From: Sandaracinaceae bacterium
Lineage (GTDB): Bacteria; Myxococcota_A; Polyangia; Polyangiales; Sandaracinaceae
Assembly: GCA_019637095.1 (NCBI GenBank)
Contig: JAHBWG010000013.1
Span: 1-64,000 of the forward strand
Reading direction: 5' to 3'
Length of the DNA stretch: 64,000 nt
The notes under the pieces were generated by a model. The model did no database searches. It was not told the DNA's origin and saw only the letters and a program-made list of their open reading frames with translations. Position numbers and translations under genes: made by a program. This document shows positions 8,536 to 17,337 of this stretch, piece after piece. Every line of letters begins with the position of its first letter. Within the stretch, counting starts at the first letter, position 1.

Positions 8536-8913
8536 TTAGGGGCGGACTCGGCGGATGCCGCCTTCACGGAGCACGATCGCGTGGAAGTTGACGAGGAGGC
8601 CCACCTCCGCGCCGGTGAGGCGTACGTAGGTCCGGAGCTGCGCTTCGTGGACGCGCAGGAGCGAGGCGACCGCCTTGAGCTCCACGACGACGACGTCCTC
8701 GACCACGAAGTCGGGCTGGAACGCGCAGGCCAGGTGCTGCCCCTTGTAGTCGAGCCCGATCGTAGGTCGCCGTGCGTACCGGAGACCACGGACCTCCAGC
8801 TCGCGGGCCAGACACACGTCGTAGGCGGACTCGAGCAGCCCGGGCCCGAGGTGTCGGTGTACCTCGATGCAGGCGCCGAGGATCTCGTGAGTGAGCGCTC
8901 CGAAGTCGGTCAT
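8536..8913 (-). CDS. GxxExxY protein (PD-(D/E)XK nuclease-like)
   Basis: A 125-residue protein with the family-defining G25-L-L-E28-S-A-Y31 motif inside HLGPGLLESAY. A nuclease-type D68...E78-L-K80 triad follows in QPDFVVEDVVVVELK. GxxExxY proteins are short PD-(D/E)XK-fold proteins, often present as several paralogues per genome; their role is not established. This one points against drmD and drmMI and is bracketed by purine-rich arms on the left (8314-8528) and pyrimidine-rich arms on the right (9025-9125). It looks like cargo of a repeat element placed between two DISARM genes, not a DISARM subunit. Confidence 0.85.
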   Translation of the reverse strand: MTDFGALTHEILGACIEVHRHLGPGLLESAYDVCLARELEVRGLRYARRPTIGLDYKGQHLACAFQPDFVVEDVVVVELKAVASLLRVHEAQLRTYVRLTGAEVGLLVNFHAIVLREGGIRRVRP

Positions 8914-9024
8914 GCCCTCTCATCGGCCCCACGGGCTCCGAGTTACCGCCCGCCTGCCACCTGCCCCCCCTTCTCCCACGCGCGCCCACCGCCGACGTGC
9001 CACCCGCCCCCCTGTCCCCCCTCG

Positions 9025-9130
9025 TCCCACGGGCGCGCAGCGCCCGTGGGACACTCTCCCCCTCTCTTCCCCTCCCCCTCTCCCCCCTTCGCCCCCTCTC
9101 CCCCTCTCTTCCCCTCTCCTCCACTCCCAA
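9025..9130 (-). repeat. Palindrome plus pyrimidine-rich arm before drmMI
   Basis: A perfect 12-bp-arm palindrome (TCCCACGGGCGC, loop GCA, GCGCCCGTGGGA; 9025-9051) is followed by CACTCTCCCCCTC and about 70 bp of C/T. Read on the minus strand this is the same architecture as at 8381-8400: purine tract, GGAGAGTG, palindrome. The stem sequence is different, so the family keeps the junction but varies the stem. It ends just before the drmMI ATG. Confidence 0.8.
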
Positions 9131-9134
9131 ACGC

Positions 9135-12100
9135 ATGACCGACCCGCTCACGCGCTTGCACGAGTCCTGGCTCGGGATGGTCCAGCCGATCGAGGGGCTG
9201 GTCTTCTCGGTGCCGGTCCTCGCCGAGGCGCAGGTGGGCCGGCCGGACGAGTCCGCCGCGGCGCTCTCGGAGAAGCTCACCACCCTCTGCCCGCCGACGG
9301 AGGAGACGGAGACCGGCCCGACCGGCCACCGCATCGTCGACCTCGCGGCGTTCCTCGCGGAGCTGCTCGGCCTCACCCCGGATCTCTTCGACGCGACCGA
9401 CGCGCTCCCGCCCGACCTCTCGCTCTACGTCCCCGAGGGGCGGCAGACGATCCGGCCGACGCTCGCGCTGCGGCGCATCGACGAGGTCGAGCCGCCACCC
9501 GACGCGACGCCCGCCGTGCGCGAGGGAGCAAGGTACGTTGCGATGGTGTGGGACCTCGCGGCGAGGGACCCGGCGGGCGTCGGGCTCTCGCTCGACAAGC
9601 CGGAGACGCTGACCGGGCCGTGGGACTATCCGCCGACCGCGAAGCTCGATCGTCTGCTGCGGCACTGCCGCGTGCCCGTCGGCGTCCTCACGAACCGCGA
9701 GGTGGTGCGCCTCGTCTACGCGCCGCACGGCGAGTCGAGCGGTCACCTCACGTTTCGGCTCGACGACATGGCCACGGTCGGCGGCCGCCCGATTCTCGAC
9801 GCGTTCGTGTCGCTGCTGTCGGCGACGCGCTTCTTCGGCGTGGCCGAGGACCGGAGCCTGCCGGCGCTGCTCGCCGAGAGCCGGAAGCGGCAGGCGAACG
9901 TCACGAGCGATCTCGCCGAGCAGGTCTTCGAGGGGCTCTCGATCCTCCTCGCCGGCTTCCAGGCCGCGGCCGACCGCGACGCCGAGTACGCGCGCGTGTT
10001 CGCGGAGGCGCGCGAGCGCGGCGGCGACCACCTCTACCGGGGCCTGCTCGGCGTGCTGCTCCGGCTGGTGTTCGTGCTCTACGCGGAGGACCGCGCGCTC
10101 TTGCCGGTCGAGCACCCGTCCTACCAGCAGCACCTCAGCGTGCTCGGTCTCTTCGATCGGCTCCGGCGAGACCGCGGCGCGTACCCCGACTCGATGTCGC
10201 GGCGCTTCGGCGCGTGGGGGCGGCTCCTCGCGCTCTTCCGCGCGGTCTACCTCGGCGTCGACCACGGCGAGCTGCACATGCCGCCCCGCCGAGGCGTGCT
10301 CTTTGATCCGCATCTCTATCCGTTCCTGGAGGGCTGGGGCCCGGCGGGCAGCGCCCCCGTGGGCGACCCGGAGGCGCTCGCGCGCGTGAGCGTGCCCACC
10401 ATCGACGACGAGACGGTGTATCGCGTGCTCGAGAAGCTCGTCGTCTTCGAGGGTCAGCGGCTCTCGTACAAGACGCTCGACGTCGAGCAGATCGGGAGCG
10501 TGTACGAGGCGCTGATGGGCTACCACGTCGAGCCCGTCGCGGCGGACGCGGTGTGCATCCGCGGGCGCGGGGTGTGGGTCACCGTGGACGACGTGCTCGT
10601 CGCGCACGATCGGCGGACGCGGGCGAAGTGGTTGAAGGACGCGGTGGGGCTGCCGGCGGCGGTGGCGAAGAAGCTGGCGGAGCGGTTGGAGGAGATCTCC
10701 TGTGCCGGCGGAGAGAGGGAGGGCGGGGGAGAGGGGGAGAAGGAGCGAAGGGGGGAGAGGGGGAGGGTGGGAGCGGGGGAGAAGGCGCGCGCATCGCGCG
10801 CGCGGGAGGGGAAAGAGGGGGAGGTGGTGGAGGCGTTGCTCGCGTACGCGCGCGGGGGGCGGCGCAAGGATCCGTTGGCGGTAGTGGCGCGGGCGGGGCG
10901 GCTTGTGCTGCAGCCGGGGGCGGAGCGGCGGCGGACGAGCAGCCACTACACGCCACGGTCGCTGACGGAGCCGATCGTGCGGCGCACGCTGGAGCCGCTG
11001 TTCGCGTGCATGGGGGAGGCGCCGTCGAGCGAGCGGCTGCTCGACCTGAAGGTGTGCGACCCGGCGATGGGCTCGGGGGCCTTCCTGGTCGAGGCCTGTC
11101 GCGTGCTCGCCGACCGGGTGGTCGCGGCGTGGACGCGCGAGGGCAAGCTCGAGGCGGTCGCGGAGGTCGCGCCGAACGAGGACCCGGTCCTGCACGCGCG
11201 GCGGCTCGTGGCGCAGCGGTGCTTGTACGGGGTGGACAAGAACGAGGCGGCGGTGGAGCTCGCGAAGCTGTCGCTGTGGCTGGTGACGCTGGCACGCGAT
11301 CTGCCGTTCACGTTCCTCGACCACGCGCTCCGGCACGGGGACTCGCTCGTGGGGCTGTCGTTCGCGCAGATCCGCGCCTTCCACTGGAGGCCGTCGAAGC
11401 AGGTCGAGCTGGCGGAGCGCGTGCTGCGCGAGGCGCTCGACGAGGCGGTCGCGATCCGGCAGCAGATCCTCGAGCTCGCCGCGGACCCTTCCCCCGAGGC
11501 GCAGCGCGAGAAGGAGCGCCTCGCGACCGACGCCGATGATGCGGGTGCGCGGGCGCGGCTGATCGCCGACGTGGTGGTGGGTGCGTTCTTCGCCCACGCG
11601 AAAGACAAAGATCGAGAGAAGGAGCGGCTCGCGCGGCTCGCGCTCGTCGAGCGCTGGCTCGAGGGCGACGAGGACGCCGGAGAGGCGCTGCGGGCGATGC
11701 AAGCCGCGTTGCGGGCGCGCGTCCCCGCGTTCCACTGGATGCTCGAGTACCCCGAGGTGTTCTTCGCCGAGCGGCCCGACCCGCTCGAGGACGGGCGCGT
11801 GAACCGCGCGGCCGACATGGATGCCTTCGTCGGCAACCCCCCGTTCTTAGGAGGGTCAGCGGTCTCGACGAGCTTCGGCGATGAGTACATGCGCTGGCTG
11901 CTGGCTGTTCACGAGGGCGCACACGGCAATGCGGACATGAGCGCGCACTTCTTCTTGCGGGCGGCGAGCCTGCTCGGCGCGCACGGGACGATCGGTCTGA
12001 TCGCGACGAACACCATCGCCCAAGGAGACACCCGCGCGACCGGGCTCCAGCGACTCGTTCGTGACGAGCGCTTCACGATCTACGACGCGACCCGGTCGAT

Positions 12101-13520
12101 GCTGTGGCCCGGCGACGCGGCGGTGAGCGTCGCGGTCGTCCATTTGGCGGTGGGCCGCCCTGCCACGCAGGCCGACGCGCTGCGCCTCGATCGCGCTCCG
12201 GTCGCGGCGATCAGCTCCCGCCTGCGGCCGACGCCCGAACGCGCGGACGCGGTGAAGCTCGCCGCCAACGCCGCCGGGAGCTTTCTCGGCAGCAAGATCT
12301 ACGGACAGGGCTTCACGCTCACGCCGGAGGAGCGCGACGCGCTCGTCGCGAAGGACGGACGCAACGCCGAGCGCATCTTCCCCTACCTGGGCGGCCAGGA
12401 GGTCAACACCAGCCCGACGCAGAGCCACGACCGCTACGTGATCTCGTTTGGTCAGATGAGCCTCGAGGAGGCGGAGCGCTGGCCGGACTTGCTCGCGATC
12501 GTGCGCGAAGAGGTCAAGCCCGAACGCGACAAGAACAAGCGAGATGTTCGCCGCACGTACTGGTGGCGCTTCGGCGAGGTCGCACCGGCGCTGTACGACG
12601 CGATCGCGAAGCTCGACCGCTGCCTCGTGACCGCGATCGTCAGCAAACACATCATCTTCTCCTTCCAGCCCACCGACCGCGTCTTCAGCCACAAGCTGTA
12701 CGTCTTCCCGCTCCCCACGTTCACCGCGTTCGCCGTCCTCCAGTCGCGTGTCCACGCGCCCTGGACGTGGCTGCTCTCGTCGACGATGAAGAACGACCTC
12801 AACTACTCCGCGAGCGACTGCTTCGAGACCTTCCCGTTTCCGGCTTTCGAACCGCGAAAGGGAGAGGGGGAGAGGGGGAGAGGAGGAGAGTGCGCCCGCT
12901 CCGCGGGCGCGGAAGGGACCGATTCGAAAGGCGCCCCCACCGCCTCGTCTGCCCCCACCACGCCCTCCGTTCCCTCTCCCATCCCATCGTCCGTCGAGCG
13001 CGAAGCGCTCGACGGACACTCTCCCCCCCTCCTCCCCTCCCCCTCTCCCCCTAGAAGTTCTCACCCCCCAACCATCCCAGGCGACCCCCGCGTCGTCATC
13101 CCCACCCTCGAAGAAGCCGGCCAGACCCTCTACGAAGCCCGCGCCGCCTACATGCGCGACACCGACCAAGGCCTCACCCAGACCTACAACCGCCTCAAGG
13201 ACCCCGACGAGCCCGACCCCCGCATCCACCACCTCCGCCAGCTCCACGAGCACCTCGACCGCGCCGTCCTCGACGCCTACGGCTGGACCGACCTCCCCGT
13301 CCCCCCCTTCTGCCCCACCACCCCCGAAGAGCACGCCGCCCTCGACGCCTTCTCCGACGAGATCATCGACCGCCTCTTCGTCCTCAACGCCGAACGCGCC
13401 CAAGAAGAAGCCCGCCGCGGCCTCGGCAAGAAAGGCGGGAAGGGCGCAGCCAAGCCGAAAGGCACGCGCAAGAAGAAGGGCGTACCCGACACTGCCACGC
13501 AGGGAGGGCTCTTCGAGTGA
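9135..13520 (+). CDS. drmMI: DISARM protein DrmMI, N6-adenine DNA methyltransferase
   Basis: A 1461-residue Eco57I/type IIG-like adenine methyltransferase. Motif I is D-P-A-M-G-S-G-A-F-L-V-E-A (about 642-654) and the catalytic motif IV is N-P-P-F (about 901). The long N-terminal region (about 1-500) and C-terminal target-recognition region fit the class 1 DISARM methylase, which modifies host DNA so that DISARM spares it. The ATG at 9135 is chosen because codons upstream are pyrimidine-repeat sequence. Two in-frame insertions of low-complexity repeat DNA interrupt the protein, at about residues 523-565 (E/G/R-rich) and 1242-1315 (E/G/R then P/S-rich). The frame stays open through both. The last 30 residues are Lys-rich. 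Confidence 0.86.
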   Translation: MTDPLTRLHESWLGMVQPIEGLVFSVPVLAEAQVGRPDESAAALSEKLTTLCPPTEETETGPTGHRIVDLAAFLAELLGLTPDLFDATDALPPDLSLYVPEGRQTIRPTLALRRIDEVEPPPDATPAVREGARYVAMVWDLAARDPAGVGLSLDKPETLTGPWDYPPTAKLDRLLRHCRVPVGVLTNREVVRLVYAPHGESSGHLTFRLDDMATVGGRPILDAFVSLLSATRFFGVAEDRSLPALLAESRKRQANVTSDLAEQVFEGLSILLAGFQAAADRDAEYARVFAEARERGGDHLYRGLLGVLLRLVFVLYAEDRALLPVEHPSYQQHLSVLGLFDRLRRDRGAYPDSMSRRFGAWGRLLALFRAVYLGVDHGELHMPPRRGVLFDPHLYPFLEGWGPAGSAPVGDPEALARVSVPTIDDETVYRVLEKLVVFEGQRLSYKTLDVEQIGSVYEALMGYHVEPVAADAVCIRGRGVWVTVDDVLVAHDRRTRAKWLKDAVGLPAAVAKKLAERLEEISCAGGEREGGGEGEKERRGERGRVGAGEKARASRAREGKEGEVVEALLAYARGGRRKDPLAVVARAGRLVLQPGAERRRTSSHYTPRSLTEPIVRRTLEPLFACMGEAPSSERLLDLKVCDPAMGSGAFLVEACRVLADRVVAAWTREGKLEAVAEVAPNEDPVLHARRLVAQRCLYGVDKNEAAVELAKLSLWLVTLARDLPFTFLDHALRHGDSLVGLSFAQIRAFHWRPSKQVELAERVLREALDEAVAIRQQILELAADPSPEAQREKERLATDADDAGARARLIADVVVGAFFAHAKDKDREKERLARLALVERWLEGDEDAGEALRAMQAALRARVPAFHWMLEYPEVFFAERPDPLEDGRVNRAADMDAFVGNPPFLGGSAVSTSFGDEYMRWLLAVHEGAHGNADMSAHFFLRAASLLGAHGTIGLIATNTIAQGDTRATGLQRLVRDERFTIYDATRSMLWPGDAAVSVAVVHLAVGRPATQADALRLDRAPVAAISSRLRPTPERADAVKLAANAAGSFLGSKIYGQGFTLTPEERDALVAKDGRNAERIFPYLGGQEVNTSPTQSHDRYVISFGQMSLEEAERWPDLLAIVREEVKPERDKNKRDVRRTYWWRFGEVAPALYDAIAKLDRCLVTAIVSKHIIFSFQPTDRVFSHKLYVFPLPTFTAFAVLQSRVHAPWTWLLSSTMKNDLNYSASDCFETFPFPAFEPRKGEGERGRGGECARSAGAEGTDSKGAPTASSAPTTPSVPSPIPSSVEREALDGHSPPLLPSPSPPRSSHPPTIPGDPRVVIPTLEEAGQTLYEARAAYMRDTDQGLTQTYNRLKDPDEPDPRIHHLRQLHEHLDRAVLDAYGWTDLPVPPFCPTTPEEHAALDAFSDEIIDRLFVLNAERAQEEARRGLGKKGGKGAAKPKGTRKKKGVPDTATQGGLFE
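10703..10830 (+). repeat. In-frame purine-rich palindrome insertion in drmMI (first)
   Basis: About 125 bp of G/A-rich sequence ending in a GCGCGCG-CAT-CGCGCGC palindrome, inserted between the N-terminal region and the methylase core. It encodes a run of Gly, Glu and Arg with no resemblance to the flanking protein, and keeps the reading frame. The palindrome junction reads GAGAAG here instead of GGAGAGTG. Confidence 0.7.
12860..13079 (+). repeat. In-frame two-armed palindrome insertion in drmMI (second)
   Basis: About 220 bp with a purine arm and palindrome on the left (GCGCCCGC-TCC-GCGGGCGC, 12892-12910) and, inverted, a palindrome and pyrimidine arm on the right (13-bp arms at 12989-13001 and 13005-13017, loop GAA, then ACTCTCC). 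The right end CTAGAAGTTCTC (13051-13062) mirrors the GAACTTCTA end at 8325-8355. The whole insertion remains in frame with drmMI. Confidence 0.75.
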
Positions 13521-13545
13521 CGGTGTACATCGGGAGCCTCATGAG

Positions 13546-15123
13546 TTGACCGCCTACTCCTTTCGCATCGGCGTGCTCGACATGCCGCTCTTCGACCAGG
13601 CGCTCTGGTTAGCTCCGAATCCCGGCCGTGGGCGCGGACAGAAGGAGGCCCGCGCGCGCCGCGAGCGGCTCCGCCGTGAGCACCGAGAGGTGATCACCAT
13701 CACCCTCGACGAAGACGCTGCGGCAGCCCTGGCCGACTATCTCGAACTCGACAGCGACGGCCTGGCGCTCGATCTCGAGCGATACACGCACGTGGGCTAC
13801 CGCGCGAAGGCGCGCGGGCTGGGTGGCGGCAGGCTCGGCGATGCCGGCGAGATGCTCACCTTCCTCGCTCATCGGGGAGCGCTGGGACGCGGCCTCCACG
13901 ATCGTCTGCTGCGAGTCGTCGAGTGCCGGAACTGGGCGAGCGACCGTCCCGCCCCGATGCCCGACTTTCTCGTGGCCGGCGGGAAGGTGCTCGAGATCAA
14001 GACGCGCGAGCTGCTCGACTTCCAGAACATCACAAGCCCGCTCGGCATGCGGACGCGGGTCGGGGCGTGCGACAGCTTGGTGGGCGCGCGGTGGGAGGGA
14101 CTCGTGCAACTCGGCTTCGACGACGGCGTCACGCTGACTCGTGAGACGCACGCGTTGCGGACCAAGCCCGGGGTCATTGTGCCGTTCCCGGCCTCAGCTG
14201 GCGTGCTGGATGTCGTCCTCGTGCGAGACGCGCGCGTGTTGCCGCTCCGCACGCGGACCGATCTGCCGGTCACGCACCGCGACTGCCAGTCGGACGCGCA
14301 TAACTGCTGGGCGTGCTGCGCGAAAGGCGAGTCCCTCGATGCGCATCTCATCGAGATGCACAATGCTCCGGACGAGCTGCGTCTCGAAGGCTTCGGCGAT
14401 CACGAGTCGTGGATGAAGCGGTACGGTGCATGGTCGCGGGCGCTCTGGTCGCGATCCGACACGCACGCGAGCGAAGCGCAGCGGCCGTTGTTCTCGCTTG
14501 TCCGGGAGTGGGCAGGCACAATGGGTGCCGAGCGTGCGGGGTGGATCGTCGAGCACTGGTCTGAGTACCTCGCCATGGCGACGTGGGAGCGCGGGCTGCA
14601 CACGGAGGGAGTTCAGTTCCCGGACGAGCCGGTGTATCGCGAGCCGACCGCGGCTCGCGCGACGATCGACGATCTCCCGCAGGTCATCTCGGCCGCCCTC
14701 GACGCGGGCTCCGAAGGGCGGTGGGAGGTGAGCGGGATGCAGGGCAGGGAGTACGTCGTGCTCCACGATGCGTCTGGCGTGCGCGTTCGCGGTCTGATGA
14801 CCGGCTGGGCGGGTGGCGATGTCATGGAGCCCGACGCCGAACTCGCGGTGAATCGGCTCCTTCACGATTGCTTCGGCGAGAGCCCGGTCGATCCCGAACG
14901 CCTCCCCATCTCTCTGCACCCGGTTCGCGTCGGCGTGGGGGACAAGAGTGAGTTGCTGGCATGGCGACCGTCGAGAGCGTCCGAGAGAGGCTGGCCGCGG
15001 AGCGTATTCTACACCCCGGACCGGCCTTGGATCACGTGGCTTCGCATGGGCGATCCTCGTGCCTCGCTCTTCGCGTTCCGCGACGGCCGTCTCGAGTTCA
15101 CGATCCGGCGCGGCCGGGCATGA
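13546..15123 (+). CDS. Uncharacterised protein with PD-(D/E)XK-like motif
   Basis: Up to 525 residues from a TTG at 13546; the GTG at 13573 or ATG at 13582 are more ordinary starts. After a basic N-terminal helix (about 25-50) it contains D140 in MPDFLVAGG and E150-I-K152 in KVLEIKT, the spacing and hydrophobic setting of a PD-(D/E)XK nuclease core. A Cys cluster (CQSDAHNCWACC, about 246-257) could bind zinc. The C-terminal third is beta-rich and unassigned. It lies 25 bp after drmMI in the same direction and may be co-expressed with it, but it is not a recognised DISARM gene. Nuclease function is an inference from the motif alone. Confidence 0.65.
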   Translation: MTAYSFRIGVLDMPLFDQALWLAPNPGRGRGQKEARARRERLRREHREVITITLDEDAAAALADYLELDSDGLALDLERYTHVGYRAKARGLGGGRLGDAGEMLTFLAHRGALGRGLHDRLLRVVECRNWASDRPAPMPDFLVAGGKVLEIKTRELLDFQNITSPLGMRTRVGACDSLVGARWEGLVQLGFDDGVTLTRETHALRTKPGVIVPFPASAGVLDVVLVRDARVLPLRTRTDLPVTHRDCQSDAHNCWACCAKGESLDAHLIEMHNAPDELRLEGFGDHESWMKRYGAWSRALWSRSDTHASEAQRPLFSLVREWAGTMGAERAGWIVEHWSEYLAMATWERGLHTEGVQFPDEPVYREPTAARATIDDLPQVISAALDAGSEGRWEVSGMQGREYVVLHDASGVRVRGLMTGWAGGDVMEPDAELAVNRLLHDCFGESPVDPERLPISLHPVRVGVGDKSELLAWRPSRASERGWPRSVFYTPDRPWITWLRMGDPRASLFAFRDGRLEFTIRRGRA

Positions 15124-15172
15124 CGCGAGGGTTTCTCGCCGGTGCGAGACGGGCGCGTCGGTCTCGCGTGGG

Positions 15173-16825
15173 TCACCGCGACGGGTGGTGCGGAATCAGC
15201 TCCGCGAACCAGGCGCTGAGTGTGGACGCGCGACGCCTGGGTGTTGTGCCGCTGAGGCCGACCGCGCAGCTCTCGAGGAACTCCTGCGCCGACTGAGGAT
15301 CCACGTCGGCGAGCCGGTCTTTTCCGGCCCAGGTTCGCCATGCACGGCCGACGGCCGAGTCCTCGAAGAAGACCGCGGCCATCGAGAGCCGGTGTTCGTG
15401 GTCTACGCCGACCAGCGCTCGCGCCCGGGCCGTCGGCTGGTTGTCTTCGTCCAGCAGTCCGAGCACGCGCGCTCCGTGCTTGTAGTAGTTCACCTGGCGC
15501 GGGGCCTCGATGTTGTCGATGTCGTCGGTCGTCGCCTGACCGTGCTGAAGGATGGCGTCGACGGCTTGGAAGACCTGTCTCACCGTGTTCGCCTGTGGCA
15601 CGTGCTGCTTGTCCAGCCGGACCGGTGTCCCAGTCGCGCTCGCGCGCGCCCGCTTGGCGATCGACTCGAGGGACCGCTTGCCGATGACCTCTCGCGAGAG
15701 CATGAGAGACCGCTGCCACTGGGCCGAGTGAGGATCGGTCAGTGTGATCTCGACGCGGCCGTCGTGCTGCTCGAGGCGCGCGAGGAGGCGGAGGAGGCCA
15801 GAGGCCACCCGCGTCGGCAAATCCTCGAGCACTGCGTCGACCTCGGCAGGCCGACCGCGCGCCGCGAGCAGGCGCTCGAGCACATCGAACGCACCAGCAG
15901 CATCGTCACCATGAGCGAAGAAGAGGTGGAGCGGGACGGACGCCGCGGGTGCCCACGCGACCTCGGTGCCGAGGTCGGGTGCGCTCGTGTCGCCAGGGTC
16001 GGGGACCTCCGCCGGCTCGGTGACGGACTCCCCGAAGGAGACGAGCGCCTGGACGAGTCGAGTCGAGGCCGTGTCTGCCAGCACCCGGAGCGTCTGCACC
16101 GCACGTCCGAGCCGCGTGGAGCGCGCGCCGGCGTCATCGAGGAGGGCGCGCCGTCGCACGTGCTCCAGCAGGGGATCGAGTCCTGCGAGGGTCTGCGCAT
16201 AGCGCTCCGCCGCGTCCGCGAGGTCCAGCGCTACGCGCTCCAGGGCGCGCGGCGCGAGCGGCAGAGCTTGCCCATAGGCCGAGCCCAGAGACTCGGACAC
16301 GAGCGCCACGTCTTGTCGCTCCTCCTCGTCCGCGATCGGCCCGACGTACTCCTGCAGGTCTTCCGCGAGCGACGCTGCGAGCACACGGGAGAAGGTGAGC
16401 GCGAGGGTGTCCCTCTCGCTGGCCAGTCGGAGCGACACGAGCGTCGCCGCGCGGACGGACGCGGACGCGTGGCGAAGTGTCAGCCGGAGGAAGCTGAGTA
16501 GCTCGCCTCCAAGAGCTGGCCGCCAGCGGCCACGAACGACGAGATCGTGATCGAGGGCGCCCAGCAGGGTGTGGGCGACTCCGACGTCGTCTGCACGGTG
16601 GGCCATCAGCCAGAGGCGGCATGCCAGAGCGATGCTGTCATCTCGCTCCACGGTCTTGATCGCCAGCCGGCGGGCGTACTCTGCGTCGTCGCGCCGCGAC
16701 AGAACGAAGGCAGTCAACACCGCGAGTTCGCGGTCCTCGCGCTCGAGATCCTCCAGCGCGACCAGCACCTCGCGCCGGCCCTGTCCAAGCGCTGCTGCTA
16801 CGCTGGGCGGGAGTTGCTCAGCCAT
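15173..16825 (-). CDS. Uncharacterised protein with helical repeats and C-terminal winged-helix-like part
   Basis: A 550-residue protein (ATG at 16825; the frame is open to 16867). The N-terminal 370 residues are mostly amphipathic, Leu/Ala-rich helices (for example LTAFVLSRRDDAEYARRLA) that suggest an all-alpha repeat scaffold. The C-terminal 170 residues contain VRQVFQAVDAILQHGQATT, then APRQVNYYKHGARVLGLLD. This resembles winged-helix domains in which a helix carrying R-Q-x-x-Y-Y-x-x-A-A-x-x-L-G-L faces DNA, often found beside restriction or repair genes. The gene overlaps the downstream end of the 110-residue gene by 8 nt and runs against the surrounding DISARM genes. Confidence 0.6.
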   Translation of the reverse strand: MAEQLPPSVAAALGQGRREVLVALEDLEREDRELAVLTAFVLSRRDDAEYARRLAIKTVERDDSIALACRLWLMAHRADDVGVAHTLLGALDHDLVVRGRWRPALGGELLSFLRLTLRHASASVRAATLVSLRLASERDTLALTFSRVLAASLAEDLQEYVGPIADEEERQDVALVSESLGSAYGQALPLAPRALERVALDLADAAERYAQTLAGLDPLLEHVRRRALLDDAGARSTRLGRAVQTLRVLADTASTRLVQALVSFGESVTEPAEVPDPGDTSAPDLGTEVAWAPAASVPLHLFFAHGDDAAGAFDVLERLLAARGRPAEVDAVLEDLPTRVASGLLRLLARLEQHDGRVEITLTDPHSAQWQRSLMLSREVIGKRSLESIAKRARASATGTPVRLDKQHVPQANTVRQVFQAVDAILQHGQATTDDIDNIEAPRQVNYYKHGARVLGLLDEDNQPTARARALVGVDHEHRLSMAAVFFEDSAVGRAWRTWAGKDRLADVDPQSAQEFLESCAVGLSGTTPRRRASTLSAWFAELIPHHPSR

Positions 16826-17150
16826 CGTCGGCTCCTGGGTCCCGGAAGGCGAATCCGTAGATCTCAACGTCGATGCGCGCGTTCGGATATGCGTCGTCCC
16901 GGCAGTAGAACGACTTCATCATGCTCGGGTGTCCCTCGGGGGCGGCGCGGCACACGAATCGCTTCGCATCGCGACAGGCGCGCTCCCTACGCTTGCCCTC
17001 GCCCTTGCTGCAGTTCGCCGCGAGCTGTTCCAGCCACTCGAGGCCGTCGGCCTTCGTCGGCACAACGTCCTGGCCCCAGGTGACCCGGTGTCCCCGCCCG
17101 GATACGTCGTCGCCCTGCGCTTGCCACTGGCCGTGGTGCTCGCTCATCAC
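16818..17150 (-). CDS. Small Cys-containing protein, partner of the 550-residue protein
   Basis: A 110-residue protein (two adjacent Met codons at the start). Features are W-G-Q-D-V-V-P-T-K-A-D-G-L-E-W-L-E-Q-L, a basic KGEGKRRERACRD stretch, and Cys residues in NCSKG, ACRD, VCRA and YCRDD that could form a metal site. Its stop lies 8 nt inside the next gene, so the two genes are coupled. No family is recognised. Confidence 0.55.
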   Translation of the reverse strand: MMSEHHGQWQAQGDDVSGRGHRVTWGQDVVPTKADGLEWLEQLAANCSKGEGKRRERACRDAKRFVCRAAPEGHPSMMKSFYCRDDAYPNARIDVEIYGFAFRDPGADDG

Positions 17151-17337
17151 GCCCCCGGGGTGCTCCTCATCACGGCGCGGCCCCGATTCGGAGCCTACCG
17201 CAGAGCGCGGCGGGTGTGAACGCCCCGCTCGCGTCCATCGGCCCGGTCCAGCGGCGGCCGCGAAAGACAGATCGGTTGACCTGGCCGCCGAGGCGCGCTA
17301 CCTGAACATCCGATCGGTGGTCCTCGGAACGCGAGCC

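Noticed and set aside
8943-11735. 930-codon minus-strand frame under drmMI
   Set aside because: Arg/His-rich antisense shadow; drmMI motifs are on the plus strand and the repeats explain the open frame.
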